From the NCBI RefSeq assembly GCF_000224515.1, contig NZ_AGAF01000242.1, positions 1 through 60,885 on the forward strand: a stretch of DNA of 60,885 nucleotides, in the 5' to 3' direction. This document shows positions 1 to 8,400 of the stretch, piece by piece; positions within the stretch are counted from its first letter, which is position 1, and every line of letters begins with the position of its first letter. The translations under genes and the position numbers were made by a program. The notes under the pieces are model-generated. The model was not told where the DNA came from and did no database searches. It saw only the letters and a program-made list of their open reading frames with translations. This stretch comes from Desulfosporosinus sp. OT (GTDB taxonomy: Bacteria > Bacillota > Desulfitobacteriia > Desulfitobacteriales > Desulfitobacteriaceae).

Positions 1-69
1 TATAACTTACGATCATGTGATAGGTGTCCGCCCAAATTTATCCGCCACTATTATATGAGTCGTCTTATG

Positions 70-528
70 TTATATTGAATTCAATCCCTTGTTAAGTTTT
101 CTTACCAAAGAAATCAGTACTTCCTTTTCATGAATGTCGAAAGTGGACATGATTTTTTGCATGTAACTGTTGTGTACGGGAAGGAAGGATTGAATCAATG
201 CACAGGCCTTATTCGTGAGACAGACTCGAAATACTCTTTTATCGGAAGGGTCATTTTTGCGAACCACCAGGTCTTCTTTTTCCAATCGCCCTATTAGACC
301 AGTGATGTTAGCTCTGGAAACCAGCATTTTATTGCCTAGTTCTGACTGGATTAGTCCACGATCACCTGTCATATACAGATGAATTAAGGCGTTGAACTTT
401 ACCCAAGAAAGCCCAAACCGGGAAAAGTGCACCTCAAAGACATCCTCCAGAGTACTATGGAGTAGCGCCAGTTCATATATCGCTTGGCTTGCAAGGTAAC
501 CATCTGATGCGCCTTGACTTTCTTTAAT
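70..528 (-). CDS. MarR family transcriptional regulator
   Basis: A winged-helix MarR regulator, expected to be a dimeric DNA-binding repressor. The wHTH is clear: SELGNKMLVSRANITGLIGR is the recognition helix region, followed by the wing with NDPSDKRVFRV. A conventional GTG start at position 432 gives only 120 residues and loses the N-terminal dimerisation helix. The frame stays open upstream and encodes helix-like residues (YLASQAIYELALLHSTLEDV). A G-rich ribosome-binding stretch at 537-542 lies 8 nt before an in-frame ATT at 528, which gives 152 residues, normal for the family. The first transcribed base should be near 553, which also fits a start at 528. ATT starts are rare, so the exact start is uncertain. 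A perfect 20-bp palindrome in the promoter suggests autoregulation. The ligand is unknown. Confidence 0.8.
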   Translation of the reverse strand: MKESQGASDGYLASQAIYELALLHSTLEDVFEVHFSRFGLSWVKFNALIHLYMTGDRGLIQSELGNKMLVSRANITGLIGRLEKEDLVVRKNDPSDKRVFRVCLTNKACALIQSFLPVHNSYMQKIMSTFDIHEKEVLISLVRKLNKGLNSI

Positions 529-543
529 CTTTCGAACCCCCCA

Positions 544-589
544 ATTGTTAATATATTAACAATATAATTGTATTGACAGAAAAAGTCAA
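544..589 (-). promoter_or_regulatory. MarR gene promoter with 20-bp palindromic operator
   Basis: On the minus strand, -35 TTGACT (584-589), a 17-bp spacer and -10 TATATT (561-566). The perfect palindrome ATTGTTAATATATTAACAAT (544-563) overlaps the end of the -10 and the probable transcription start. This is a typical position for a repressor operator, most simply bound by the adjacent MarR protein. Confidence 0.75.
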
Positions 590-649
590 CACCATTATTT
601 GAATTTTCCTAAATCAAAAGTTGTTAAACGATTTGTTATCTTTTTCACC

Positions 650-690
650 AAATAAAAATAGCCTTCATCCCCCTATAGAGGATTCCGGCT
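650..690 (-). terminator. Rho-independent terminator after the CsoR-like gene
   Basis: On the minus strand a GC-containing hairpin (AGCC...ATCC...GGAT...GGCT, 660-690, with small internal loops) is followed by ATTTTTATTT. It lies just past the stop codon at 704. Confidence 0.6.
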
Positions 691-703
691 AAAAAGGCCT
701 AAT

Positions 704-982
704 TTATTGATTGAGTTTCATAAGTGTTTCAATTGCTTTGTTCAATACTTCTTGACGTTCCTCGCCTTGGTCAATCGCCTCAATTAAACAGCCATTTGCA
801 TAACGTTGAGCGACAAGAACAGATACTTTATGCACAGCTGAACGGATAGCGACAAGCTGCAATAATATTTCCTCACAGCTCTTTTCTTCCTCCATCATGC
901 GTTCAACCCCTGCAATATGGCCACGCACGGTTTTAAGTCTTGTCATTATCTTCTTTGTTTCAGCCGGGTCGACATCTTTCAC
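704..982 (-). CDS. CsoR/CstR-family metal- or persulfide-sensing repressor
   Basis: An all-helical CsoR-family (DUF156) repressor of 92 residues. I chose the GTG at 982 because TGGGAG lies 9 nt upstream; ATG codons at 1018, 1006 and 1003 have no ribosome-binding site. With this start the sensor positions are Cys36, Tyr61 and Cys65. Copper-sensing CsoR has Cys-His-Cys at these positions. Loss of the His while keeping both Cys is what is seen in the persulfide sensor CstR, so a sulfide/persulfide sensor is at least as likely as a copper sensor. No copper chaperone or sulfur-transfer gene is adjacent. A CsoR-type operator lies upstream at 1024-1040. Family assignment is firm; the inducer is inferred. 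Confidence 0.85.
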   Translation of the reverse strand: MKDVDPAETKKIMTRLKTVRGHIAGVERMMEEEKSCEEILLQLVAIRSAVHKVSVLVAQRYANGCLIEAIDQGEERQEVLNKAIETLMKLNQ

Positions 983-1023
983 AAGGGTTATCTCCCATCT
1001 CATCATGATTAAAACCATCGCAT

Positions 1024-1074
1024 ATACCCAACGAGGGTACTCAAATTCATCTAATACCTTTGAGCATTGGGTAT
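1024..1074. promoter_or_regulatory. Putative CsoR/CstR operator region
   Basis: ATACCC-N5-GGGTAC at 1024-1040 matches the style of CsoR-family operators (ATACCC/GGGTAT arms). A second pair, ATACC (1054) and GGGTAT (1069-1074), follows. The outer arms ATACCCAA and TTGGGTAT and the inner arms CTCAAA and TTTGAG also make one long inverted repeat. It sits directly upstream of the CsoR-like gene, so autoregulation is likely. Confidence 0.6.
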
Positions 1075-1088
1075 CTCAGCGAGGTAGC

Positions 1089-1670
1089 TTAATTATGGTA
1101 AAGTGTAATGTATTTTTGATAACTTTTCAAGACGCGATCTACATAATCCCTTGTTTCTTTGAACGGAATATCTTGTTGGCGTATATTCTTGGGATCAATT
1201 TGACCAGTTTCAATCCATTCTTGCACATGTCCTCTACCACCGTTATAGGCAGCGATCACTAACGTGGTGTTATTAGAAAACACTTTCTGGAGACTAGCGA
1301 GATACCATGTTCCGTATTGAATATTCTTCTCCGGACTAAGTAAATCATTGTCACTATAAGTTTTGTCTCCAATACTTTCAGAGATTGATTTCGCCGTACT
1401 AGGCATCAACTGCATTAACCCTATTGCGCCTTTATGCGATTCCGACTGTGGAAGGAACTTGCTTTCTTCTCTAATTACTGCAACAACAAATAAAGGATCA
1501 ACTCCATACTGTACGGCATACTTTTCTATGATGTCGCGATGCGGATATGGATAAATAATTTTCTCCAAAACCGGAATTTGCATTATACAATAAGCCGTAA
1601 GGATGGCGAGTAAAATAAGCATACAGATTTTCCGACCACTCGTCCGACGTTGCAGTCTCTTTTTATCCAT
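1089..1670 (-). CDS. Membrane-anchored lytic transglycosylase (SLT domain)
   Basis: 193 residues: a basic N-terminus and one membrane segment (about residues 16-32), then a Slt70-type lysozyme-like domain. The catalytic Glu is in VIREESKF, followed by GAIGLMQLMPSTA and AAYNGGRGHVQEW, the family signatures. The enzyme should cleave peptidoglycan glycan strands outside the membrane to give 1,6-anhydromuramic ends. GAGGAG sits 5 nt before the ATG. It is the last gene of the run ABC-F, ytaF, coaE and this gene, all on the minus strand with short gaps. Confidence 0.9.
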   Translation of the reverse strand: MDKKRLQRRTSGRKICMLILLAILTAYCIMQIPVLEKIIYPYPHRDIIEKYAVQYGVDPLFVVAVIREESKFLPQSESHKGAIGLMQLMPSTAKSISESIGDKTYSDNDLLSPEKNIQYGTWYLASLQKVFSNNTTLVIAAYNGGRGHVQEWIETGQIDPKNIRQQDIPFKETRDYVDRVLKSYQKYITLYHN

Positions 1671-1732
1671 CCCATCTCCTCTTCTCGATCTGGCTTGGTA
1701 CTTACTTAAGTGTATTTACCTAGTATCATCTA

Positions 1733-2356
1733 TTATGAATTTCTGAACTTTTGCCTCATTAGTAATTCCTTCCATGCTGCTTTAAGTTGGGATACTGTGT
1801 CCAATTTGCTCCCTGAGTTATCAATAACCACATTCGCTCGCTTTCGCTTTTCATCCAAAGACCCTTGTGCAGCCAGACGGGCCTCTACCTCACTACGGCT
1901 CAGCTTGTCCCGCTTAAGAACACGCAAAATCTGAAGTTCCCGGGGTACCCACACAACCCAAACTTCGTCAACAAACTGTTCAAACCCTGTTTCAAAAAGC
2001 AAAGGTACATCCCACACGCAAAATTCAGCTCCGGCATCTCGAAGCGCTGCTCGTTCATCCTTCATGCTTTTCAGTACGTTTGGATGCACGATGCGCTCTA
2101 GGCGCTTTCGTGCATCTTCGTCACAGAAAACCCGTTGACCTAATCTTGGGCGATTAATTTGCCCATCTATACCTAGGATCTCAGACCCAAATTCATGAAT
2201 CAGCTTTGAGATGGTTGACAAATCCGATTGCAACAAATGGTGAACCCTTTTATCGGCATCAAGCACCGGAACTCCCTGCTTTCTTAACCACTCAGCTACC
2301 GTCGATTTTCCACTCCCAATTCCACCCGTAAGTCCGATGGTCAACACATGCATCAC
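1733..2356 (-). CDS. coaE: Dephospho-CoA kinase
   Basis: Last step of coenzyme A synthesis: ATP-dependent phosphorylation of the 3'-hydroxyl of dephospho-CoA. The P-loop TGGIGSGKST is at the N-terminus and the downstream WDVPLLFETG motif is typical. 207 residues is normal. The start is ambiguous: GTG at 2356, ATG at 2353, or GTG at 2347, which would have GAGG 8 nt upstream and give the usual very short leader before the P-loop. It follows ytaF by one base, so the two are translationally coupled. In Bacillus the same pair sits in polA-mutM-ytaF-coaE. Confidence 0.93.
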   Translation of the reverse strand: MMHVLTIGLTGGIGSGKSTVAEWLRKQGVPVLDADKRVHHLLQSDLSTISKLIHEFGSEILGIDGQINRPRLGQRVFCDEDARKRLERIVHPNVLKSMKDERAALRDAGAEFCVWDVPLLFETGFEQFVDEVWVVWVPRELQILRVLKRDKLSRSEVEARLAAQGSLDEKRKRANVVIDNSGSKLDTVSQLKAAWKELLMRQKFRNS

Positions 2357-2357
2357 C

Positions 2358-3017
2358 TCAGATCAATTTGCCCAATCCGATCAAGATTAACACCGTACCC
2401 GGCAAATATTCCGCTTTGGCAGTCCAGTTTTCCGGGATCTTTCCGGCCATCTGCTGACCTAAGCGTAACATTATAATTTGGGTCAAAGCCACGATTCCGA
2501 TAACAGATAGCGTCATTCCTGCCATTGCGGCCCCAATTCCGCTGGCAAAAGCATCCATTGCCAACGCACTCCCTAACAAAAGACTTTCTCGAAGACTAAT
2601 TCCTCCTGAGCCATCAACATCTGCTATATGAGGTGTTCTTAACACCTGGATCACTAATCCCAAAAAATTCAATTGAACTTTGAAAACGGGCTTCGGTACG
2701 TTTATTGGATGGACTGCAGCGATTGCCGGAACAGCTTGCGGAAATGTCTCCTGTTTACTGTTCCATATCGCTCTGGCCAATTGAAAAATTCCCAGGGACA
2801 GTAAAATAGAAGCTCCCAATGAACGCGCCGGAATAAACCTGAGCCATAATGTCACCCAACTGCCAAAAAGCATAGATATACCCATTGCAAATACTGTACA
2901 CAGCGCAATGACCATAAGAGAACTCAAAGGTAAGCGAATACGGCGCAATCCGTAAGCCAACCCGACACCCAATCCATCCAAACTTAAAGCCACTGCCATC
3001 AGCAAAGCTACCCCCAT
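2358..3017 (-). CDS. ytaF: Sporulation membrane protein YtaF
   Basis: 219 residues with about six membrane segments and a central hydrophilic loop. The start MGVALLMAVALSLDG and the later LAMDAFASGIGAAMAG resemble the duplicated half of the MntP/YtaF manganese-exporter family, and position next to coaE supports YtaF. The start codon has a strong AAGGTGGGGGG site 8 nt upstream. In Bacillus it is a sporulation-associated membrane protein whose transported substrate is not established. It is 63 bp downstream of the ABC-F gene and probably cotranscribed with it. Confidence 0.85.
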   Translation of the reverse strand: MGVALLMAVALSLDGLGVGLAYGLRRIRLPLSSLMVIALCTVFAMGISMLFGSWVTLWLRFIPARSLGASILLSLGIFQLARAIWNSKQETFPQAVPAIAAVHPINVPKPVFKVQLNFLGLVIQVLRTPHIADVDGSGGISLRESLLLGSALAMDAFASGIGAAMAGMTLSVIGIVALTQIIMLRLGQQMAGKIPENWTAKAEYLPGTVLILIGLGKLI

Positions 3018-3080
3018 ATATGTATCCCCCCACCTTGCAACTTCAGGATAATATATGGGTTACTATGCTATTTGGTGAAA

Positions 3081-4922
3081 CTAATCACTTCCAGTTATCC
3101 ATTCTTCCAAGACACTATCTCGGCGTTTCTTTACCTTTTCACACTCTTCATGAAGCTTCATAGCTAATTCATAATTTGTATCCGCTAAAGCTAGATCTGA
3201 TTCTAACGTTTGAAGTAACGCCTCTAACTCTTCAATTTCTATTTCAAGTTGCTTCATTCGCTTTTTCTCTCGAGCCACATTGCGCGTTTCTTGCTGATCT
3301 TGATAACTCGACTTGGAACTCCGCTCGATTGGAGCAGCCACTATTTCCTCTTGCTGTTTATACTCCTTGAATCCAGTGTAATCTCCTTCATAAAGTAACA
3401 AACCCTGAGTTGTAAGTTCAGCAATTTTATTGACAATTTTGTCCAAGAAATAGCGGTCATGGGAAACAACCAGCACTGTCCCATCATACTCTTGAAGTGC
3501 TTCTTCAAGTACTCCACGAGTTTCCGCATCAAGATGATTTGTTGGTTCATCTAACAATAACAGGTTTCCTTGTTCTAGAAAAAGTTTACATAAAGCCAGC
3601 CGACTCTTTTCACCCCCACTTAATACAGAAACGGGCTTAAAAACATCATCTTTCCTAAAGCCATAGCGAGCGAGGAGACTTCTGATTTCCGGGTCCTTTA
3701 ACATCGAAACACCCCGGATTTCGTCCATCACTGTACCCGATCTGCCCAGATTCTCATGCTCTTGGGAGTAGTACGCAACCTTCACATTAGCTCCTAAGCG
3801 TATCGTTCCCATAAAAGGGGTTTGCTGGAGAATCGCCTTTAACATCGAGGTCTTGCCAATGCCGTTTTTACCCAATAAGGCAACTCTGTCGCCTCGTCTT
3901 AAATCCAATTTTACGTTAGAAAATAGTGTTCGTGCCCCGTAGGAAATTGATAGATTCTCTATTAAAAGGACTCGGTCTCCACTTCGACCTCCACTTCCCA
4001 ATGAAATAGCAAGTCCGTGGTCTACTTTTGTGACCTGAATCGGTTTAAGCTTCTGCAGCTGACTTTCCCGTCCGCGGGCCTGTTTCGAATTGACACCGGC
4101 CTTGTTTCTTCGCACATACTCCTCAAGTTTGGCAATTTTATTTGCTAATCGCTCTGCTTCGCGGCTAATAGTTATGTGCTCCAAAACACGCTGAAGTTCG
4201 TATTCAGAATAATTTCCGCTATACCCTTTTAGTCCACCATTTTCCAGACAAAAAACTTTTGACACAGTGCGATCCAAAAAGTAGCGATCATGTGAAACAA
4301 TGAGCAAGGCCCCTGGATAATCACGCAAATACCCTTCTAGCCACTCCAGAGCTGCGATATCCAAATGATTGGTAGGCTCATCCAAAATTAAGAGTTCGGG
4401 CGCTCGTAACAGAAGCTTACATAAAGCTAGCCTGGTCTTCTGCCCACCACTCAAAGTGGTGATCAATGAATTCATCTCTGCTTCCAGCCCAAGTCCGGCC
4501 AAAATTCTTCGTACTAAGGCCTCTAAAGCATACCCGCCCTGGCGTTCAAATAATTCTGTCAAAGCAGCATATTGTTCCATGACTTTCTCACTATCGGTGA
4601 GAGCCATCTTTCCTTCTAACTCACGTAACTGCTCCTGTAATTGTAACAAATCTGCCCGTTCTTGAAGGACACACTCAAAAACGCTCCCCTCATCCTCAAT
4701 GATAGGCGTCTGGGGCAGGTATCCGTAGGAGCCAAGAATTTGCACTTCGCCGCTTTCTAAACGTATGTCACCTAAGCAAGCACGGATTAAGGTGGTTTTC
4801 CCTGTCCCATTTGGGCCGACCAAGGCCGCCTTTTCCCCGCTTTCCAGAGCAAAATTGACCCGTCGAAAAAGCGGATCACCCGAAATATCAACGCCGCAAT
4901 CTCGGCAAAATAATACACTCAT
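3081..4922 (-). CDS. ABC-F family ATP-binding protein
   Basis: 613 residues with two nucleotide-binding domains and no membrane segments, the ABC-F layout (ribosome-associated translation factors or antibiotic-target protection proteins). Domain 1: Walker A GPNGTGKT, signature LSGGQKTR, Walker B LLILDEPTNHLD. A charged linker follows (about residues 230-310). Domain 2: Walker A GKNGIGKT, signature LSGGEKSR, Walker B LLLLDEPTNHLD. A C-terminal coiled coil is rich in Glu, Lys and Leu (about 545-605). The mRNA leader of roughly 150 nt has hairpins and a 17-codon ORF, so regulation by translation stress is possible. Whether it protects against a drug cannot be told from sequence. Confidence 0.88.
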   Translation of the reverse strand: MSVLFCRDCGVDISGDPLFRRVNFALESGEKAALVGPNGTGKTTLIRACLGDIRLESGEVQILGSYGYLPQTPIIEDEGSVFECVLQERADLLQLQEQLRELEGKMALTDSEKVMEQYAALTELFERQGGYALEALVRRILAGLGLEAEMNSLITTLSGGQKTRLALCKLLLRAPELLILDEPTNHLDIAALEWLEGYLRDYPGALLIVSHDRYFLDRTVSKVFCLENGGLKGYSGNYSEYELQRVLEHITISREAERLANKIAKLEEYVRRNKAGVNSKQARGRESQLQKLKPIQVTKVDHGLAISLGSGGRSGDRVLLIENLSISYGARTLFSNVKLDLRRGDRVALLGKNGIGKTSMLKAILQQTPFMGTIRLGANVKVAYYSQEHENLGRSGTVMDEIRGVSMLKDPEIRSLLARYGFRKDDVFKPVSVLSGGEKSRLALCKLFLEQGNLLLLDEPTNHLDAETRGVLEEALQEYDGTVLVVSHDRYFLDKIVNKIAELTTQGLLLYEGDYTGFKEYKQQEEIVAAPIERSSKSSYQDQQETRNVAREKKRMKQLEIEIEELEALLQTLESDLALADTNYELAMKLHEECEKVKKRRDSVLEEWITGSD

Positions 4923-4947
4923 TTTTCAAGCTGGCCCCTTTATTTTA

Positions 4948-5001
4948 CTAGTCAGAATCCCCTGCCGCTGAGCGGCACAAAGTATAACTTTTTTGTTCCA
5001 T
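4948..5001 (-). other. Possible 17-codon leader ORF of the ABC-F gene
   Basis: ATG to TAG on the minus strand, encoding MEQKSYTLCRSAAGDSD, within the leader and ending 25 nt before the ABC-F start. It covers a small hairpin (TGCCGC/GCGGCA, 4963-4977). The upstream ribosome-binding site is weak. Leader peptides are common before ABC-F resistance genes, but this one is only a candidate. Confidence 0.25.
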
Positions 5002-5065
5002 ACTATCTGGAAGTCACTTATAGATAGTAAGAAGTTTCTTATCTCAAAAGTTTAAAAAGCAACGT

Positions 5066-5115
5066 AATCTTTCGCATTTTACTATATCATACCCAATGCT
5101 ATCAAACAAACGATT
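5066..5115 (-). promoter_or_regulatory. Promoter of the ABC-F/ytaF/coaE unit; copy of the polA promoter
   Basis: Minus strand: -35 TTGTTT, 17-bp spacer, -10 TATAGT. The 50-bp block is identical at 44 of 50 positions to 13475-13524 in front of polA, in the same orientation, with both hexamers kept almost intact. About 150 bp of leader follows before the ABC-F start, with a further hairpin ACTATCT/AGATAGT near 5001-5030. Confidence 0.7.
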
Positions 5116-5592
5116 GTGCCGCATTCTGTGACTGTATTATAACTGACGTTCAAGATTCTCTAATTTTTTCTACAACAAAACGCAACAAACATTTTTATTC
5201 TGCGGTTTATTTCATGTTTTTAGCTAAATATCAACTATTTACTTCTTATTTAGATCTATGTTTTTTCCTCATCCAAATTTAAAATTCATATTATATGCAC
5301 TAATTTAAAATTATATTATATTTTAAGGTGAAAATAGGTTTATAAGTTTCTTTACGCAATTACCTATTGATAAATAAGAGTAATATTGTTATATTTCTAT
5401 TTATCCCTACGAAATAAACTTATTTTCTTTAGGAAAACACTTTATAAAATTAAAAAATATGAGGGGGAAATCAGTAAATGAGAACATCTACCCTAGAGCC
5501 TTTTCACTTAACTTATCTTCTAAGAAAATACTTTCCAGAGTTTGTCTTATGAGAGATCTAGCCGAAGTTTATACGTTCGATCCCCATGACGA
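5116..5592. other. Non-coding gap upstream of the ABC-F promoter
   Basis: Very AT-rich, no clear gene. One plus-strand ORF of 24 codons (5478-5552, MRTSTLEPFHLTYLLRKYFP at its start) has a good GAGGGGG site 10 nt upstream, but no known homology that I recognise. No convincing terminator is seen after gerC. Confidence 0.4.
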
Positions 5593-6753
5593 TTAAAGCG
5601 GTTTCTTAACCAAACCAATGTCAGAGATCTTTGAATTCACAACGATATTCACTTCAGCTTTTGGGAATTCCTCTGTCCAATTATCTTTTATTTTTTGCCA
5701 TTCCTGTGGAAATTTTCGGCTTAACTCAGTCCCAAATCCTAAAATATCTGTACCGTATTTGTCTTGGGCTTTGTCAACAATGTTCCTGATCTCTTTTTCT
5801 ATCACCTCATTCTGACTCTTCTTTAACTTCATAAGCTCTTCAGGATTGCCCAAATCTGTGAGACACTCCTGCTCAGCCAAACGAGACACTACATTTACAG
5901 TAATTGTAAAATTAAATTTGCCCTCGCTAATATCCGGTTCAATTTTTCCTTTAGCCTTCTTAATTTCCATGGAAATTTTTTTAGTTTCCTCACCCGGACA
6001 GGGAAAGGTAATTATCCCCGCATTAACTTTATCTTTGACCCATAAATAGCCTCTCGTTTCTAGGGGATCCAACCTTCCAATAAGCTTGTCTCTCCGGAAG
6101 ACAGCAGCACCGTTGAGAAGCAAAGTTTTTTTGGGATTACTGGGGTCTAGTTCAATGTTACTGAGGACAGCCCCCGGCGAATCGTAAGCTAGTTGCTTCA
6201 TGGTATCCAGTAGGTTAGTAGCTACTGTTTTTGAAGATGCTCCAAAATCTGTAAGCATCATATCAAGCTGTTTAGCCGACAGACTCTCGAGAGTGGACTG
6301 GGCTTCAAGGATATCGGCCGCTTGTCCCGGAGTGACTAATATCCAAGTAAGCGGACGCATTTCAGCGTCCCGGTTGAAAAGATCAAGCTCCGGAAGAATT
6401 CCCTCCCTAGCTATGTCATTACCGAGTATAATAGCCGTATTATGTGGATAATACAATTTGCGCCCAGCCTTCAAGATAAGATTTCTTATGGCATCAAAGA
6501 CGGTATCTCCAGTGCCACTCATAATAATACTGGACTTCTCGCCTCCAGAACTACCTCCATTACTCGATGCCTGAGAATCAGAGGTACGTGCGATTTGAAC
6601 AGAAAATTTGATTTGATTATTTTCTCCCTTGTCAATAGCAATCAGCGTAACTATTGCCCGTCCTTCTAATTCCTTGCGGTCCCAACAACCGCTTATCAAC
6701 AAAGGAATCACTAAGATTAATAATGTATAGATTACCCTTTTTCCCTTTCGCAT
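5593..6753 (-). CDS. Ger(x)C family spore germination lipoprotein (C subunit)
   Basis: 386 residues. The signal peptide ends in the lipobox LISGC (Cys23), followed by WDRKELEG, the near-invariant start of mature GerAC-type proteins. It should be anchored to the outer face of the spore inner membrane as the C subunit of a nutrient germinant receptor. Its start is 10 bp downstream of the A-subunit stop. Gene order here is B-A-C, not the gerA-gerB-gerC order of Bacillus. The germinant recognised cannot be deduced. Confidence 0.92.
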   Translation of the reverse strand: MRKGKRVIYTLLILVIPLLISGCWDRKELEGRAIVTLIAIDKGENNQIKFSVQIARTSDSQASSNGGSSGGEKSSIIMSGTGDTVFDAIRNLILKAGRKLYYPHNTAIILGNDIAREGILPELDLFNRDAEMRPLTWILVTPGQAADILEAQSTLESLSAKQLDMMLTDFGASSKTVATNLLDTMKQLAYDSPGAVLSNIELDPSNPKKTLLLNGAAVFRRDKLIGRLDPLETRGYLWVKDKVNAGIITFPCPGEETKKISMEIKKAKGKIEPDISEGKFNFTITVNVVSRLAEQECLTDLGNPEELMKLKKSQNEVIEKEIRNIVDKAQDKYGTDILGFGTELSRKFPQEWQKIKDNWTEEFPKAEVNIVVNSKISDIGLVKKPL

Positions 6754-6763
6754 AGGTCTAACC

Positions 6764-8374
6764 TCATTTTTTCTTAGGCGATGGCCTGCTTGAACGTCCT
6801 CGAATTGAATTCCACGCAGCTAAAATCCGGGGACGAGTATTTAAAGCCCAAGTTGGAGCCTTAATTAGAACATCCTGTAAATCGTTAAGATTTCCTGGAG
6901 CCAGAGGGGCCATGTAGGGAACGCCAAACGAGCGTAGTTTTACTAAATGAATGAGGAGGATTATACTTCCCATTAGGATGCCGAATATGCCTAGAAACGT
7001 AGCCCAAGTCATGAGAAAGAGGCGACTAAGTGGAATAGCATCCCCTAAAGATGGGATGACAAAACTCGCGATACCGGTTAAGGCTACAAAGATAATCACT
7101 GTATCACTGACCAAATTCGCCTTTGATGCAGCTTCACCAATGACTAAGCCCCCGACAATACTAACCGCTTGCCCGATCGGACGAGGCATGCGAATTCCAG
7201 CCTCTCGTAATATTTCAAAGATCATTCCCATCAGAAAAACTTCCACGTAGGCAGGGAAAGGTATCCCTTCTCTAGCTTTGGCCATGCTGACTAACAAGGG
7301 GGTCGGAATTAAGTCTGGATGAAAACTCTGGATAGCAATATATATCGCCGGAAGAAAAAGAGCAAACATTAGAGAAGCAATCCTAATCCAGCGAACAATA
7401 GTCACATAATATGGTCGAGCATAATAATCCTCTGAACTTTGCAAAGCTTCGACCAAGATATAAGGAACTGTCAATGCAATAGGCGTGCCATCGACTAATA
7501 TGCCAATGCGCCCTTCTAGTAGCTTCGCAGCTAGAATATCTGGTTTTTCCGTATTGCCTACCGTGGGAAAGATTGAAACTGGTGCATCCTCAATCAATTG
7601 TTCAATATATCCGCTTTCCAAAATTCCGTCGACATCGATTCTTTGCAGACGGGCTCGGACTTCATTTACTAATTTTTCGTTGACAACTCCATTTAAATAG
7701 GCAAAGCAGACTTTGGTTCTCGTTCGAGTTCCCAAATTTAATTGTTCTAAAATAAGGTTTTCATTAATTATTTTTCGCCGTAATAGAGAGAGATTGGTCC
7801 CCAAACTTTCATTAAACCCTTCCCGAGGTCCCCGCACAACAGATTCGGTCGCTGGCTCTTGGATGACACGACTATCGAACCCAATACTATCGAAAATCAA
7901 AGCTGAATTAAAACCGTCCAGGAGTAAAGCAGAATTTCCTCTTAATATGTTGTCAGTAATATCTTGAAGCTGGCTAAATTCCTGCACTCTGTTATTGGGC
8001 ACCGCATAATCCCTTATAAACGAAAGCAAATCATGTTGATTAAGCTCTTTCCATAGTTCTTCCCTTTCGTGATCAAACATTAAGGGTTTCAAGATCGTTG
8101 CATTTATTGATTCAGGATTAACCAGACCGTCGATATAGATTAGTGCCGCGCTCTTATTTGGGTCAAAACCAACCTTAAATTCACGAAAAACAATATCTAC
8201 ACTGTTCTGAAACCGCTCTTTCAGAACAGTAAGGTTTGTTGTTAAAAGCGAAGTGAGTAAATTCATTTCGGCTTCAGGTTCATTAGAGGGAGGACGGCTA
8301 GCGTTCTCTGTTTCCGGTTGACCGCAAGCCGGCAATTTTTTCAGTTTCCTTAGCTTTCTAAGTCTCTTTAACAA
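6764..8374 (-). CDS. GerA family spore germination protein (A subunit)
   Basis: 536 residues. The hydrophilic N-terminal half (to about 310) includes the GerA-type domain with VRGPREGFNESLGTN, and the C-terminal half has several membrane segments, ending in a basic tail. This is the A subunit of a germinant receptor. The start is TTG with a long G run (GGAAAGGGGGGGG) 7 nt upstream. The extra N-terminal region is basic and low complexity. It is 26 bp after the B subunit and part of the same operon. Confidence 0.92.
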   Translation of the reverse strand: MLKRLRKLRKLKKLPACGQPETENASRPPSNEPEAEMNLLTSLLTTNLTVLKERFQNSVDIVFREFKVGFDPNKSAALIYIDGLVNPESINATILKPLMFDHEREELWKELNQHDLLSFIRDYAVPNNRVQEFSQLQDITDNILRGNSALLLDGFNSALIFDSIGFDSRVIQEPATESVVRGPREGFNESLGTNLSLLRRKIINENLILEQLNLGTRTRTKVCFAYLNGVVNEKLVNEVRARLQRIDVDGILESGYIEQLIEDAPVSIFPTVGNTEKPDILAAKLLEGRIGILVDGTPIALTVPYILVEALQSSEDYYARPYYVTIVRWIRIASLMFALFLPAIYIAIQSFHPDLIPTPLLVSMAKAREGIPFPAYVEVFLMGMIFEILREAGIRMPRPIGQAVSIVGGLVIGEAASKANLVSDTVIIFVALTGIASFVIPSLGDAIPLSRLFLMTWATFLGIFGILMGSIILLIHLVKLRSFGVPYMAPLAPGNLNDLQDVLIKAPTWALNTRPRILAAWNSIRGRSSRPSPKKK

Positions 8375-8400
8375 TATAGCGCCCCCCCCTTTCCTAAAAT

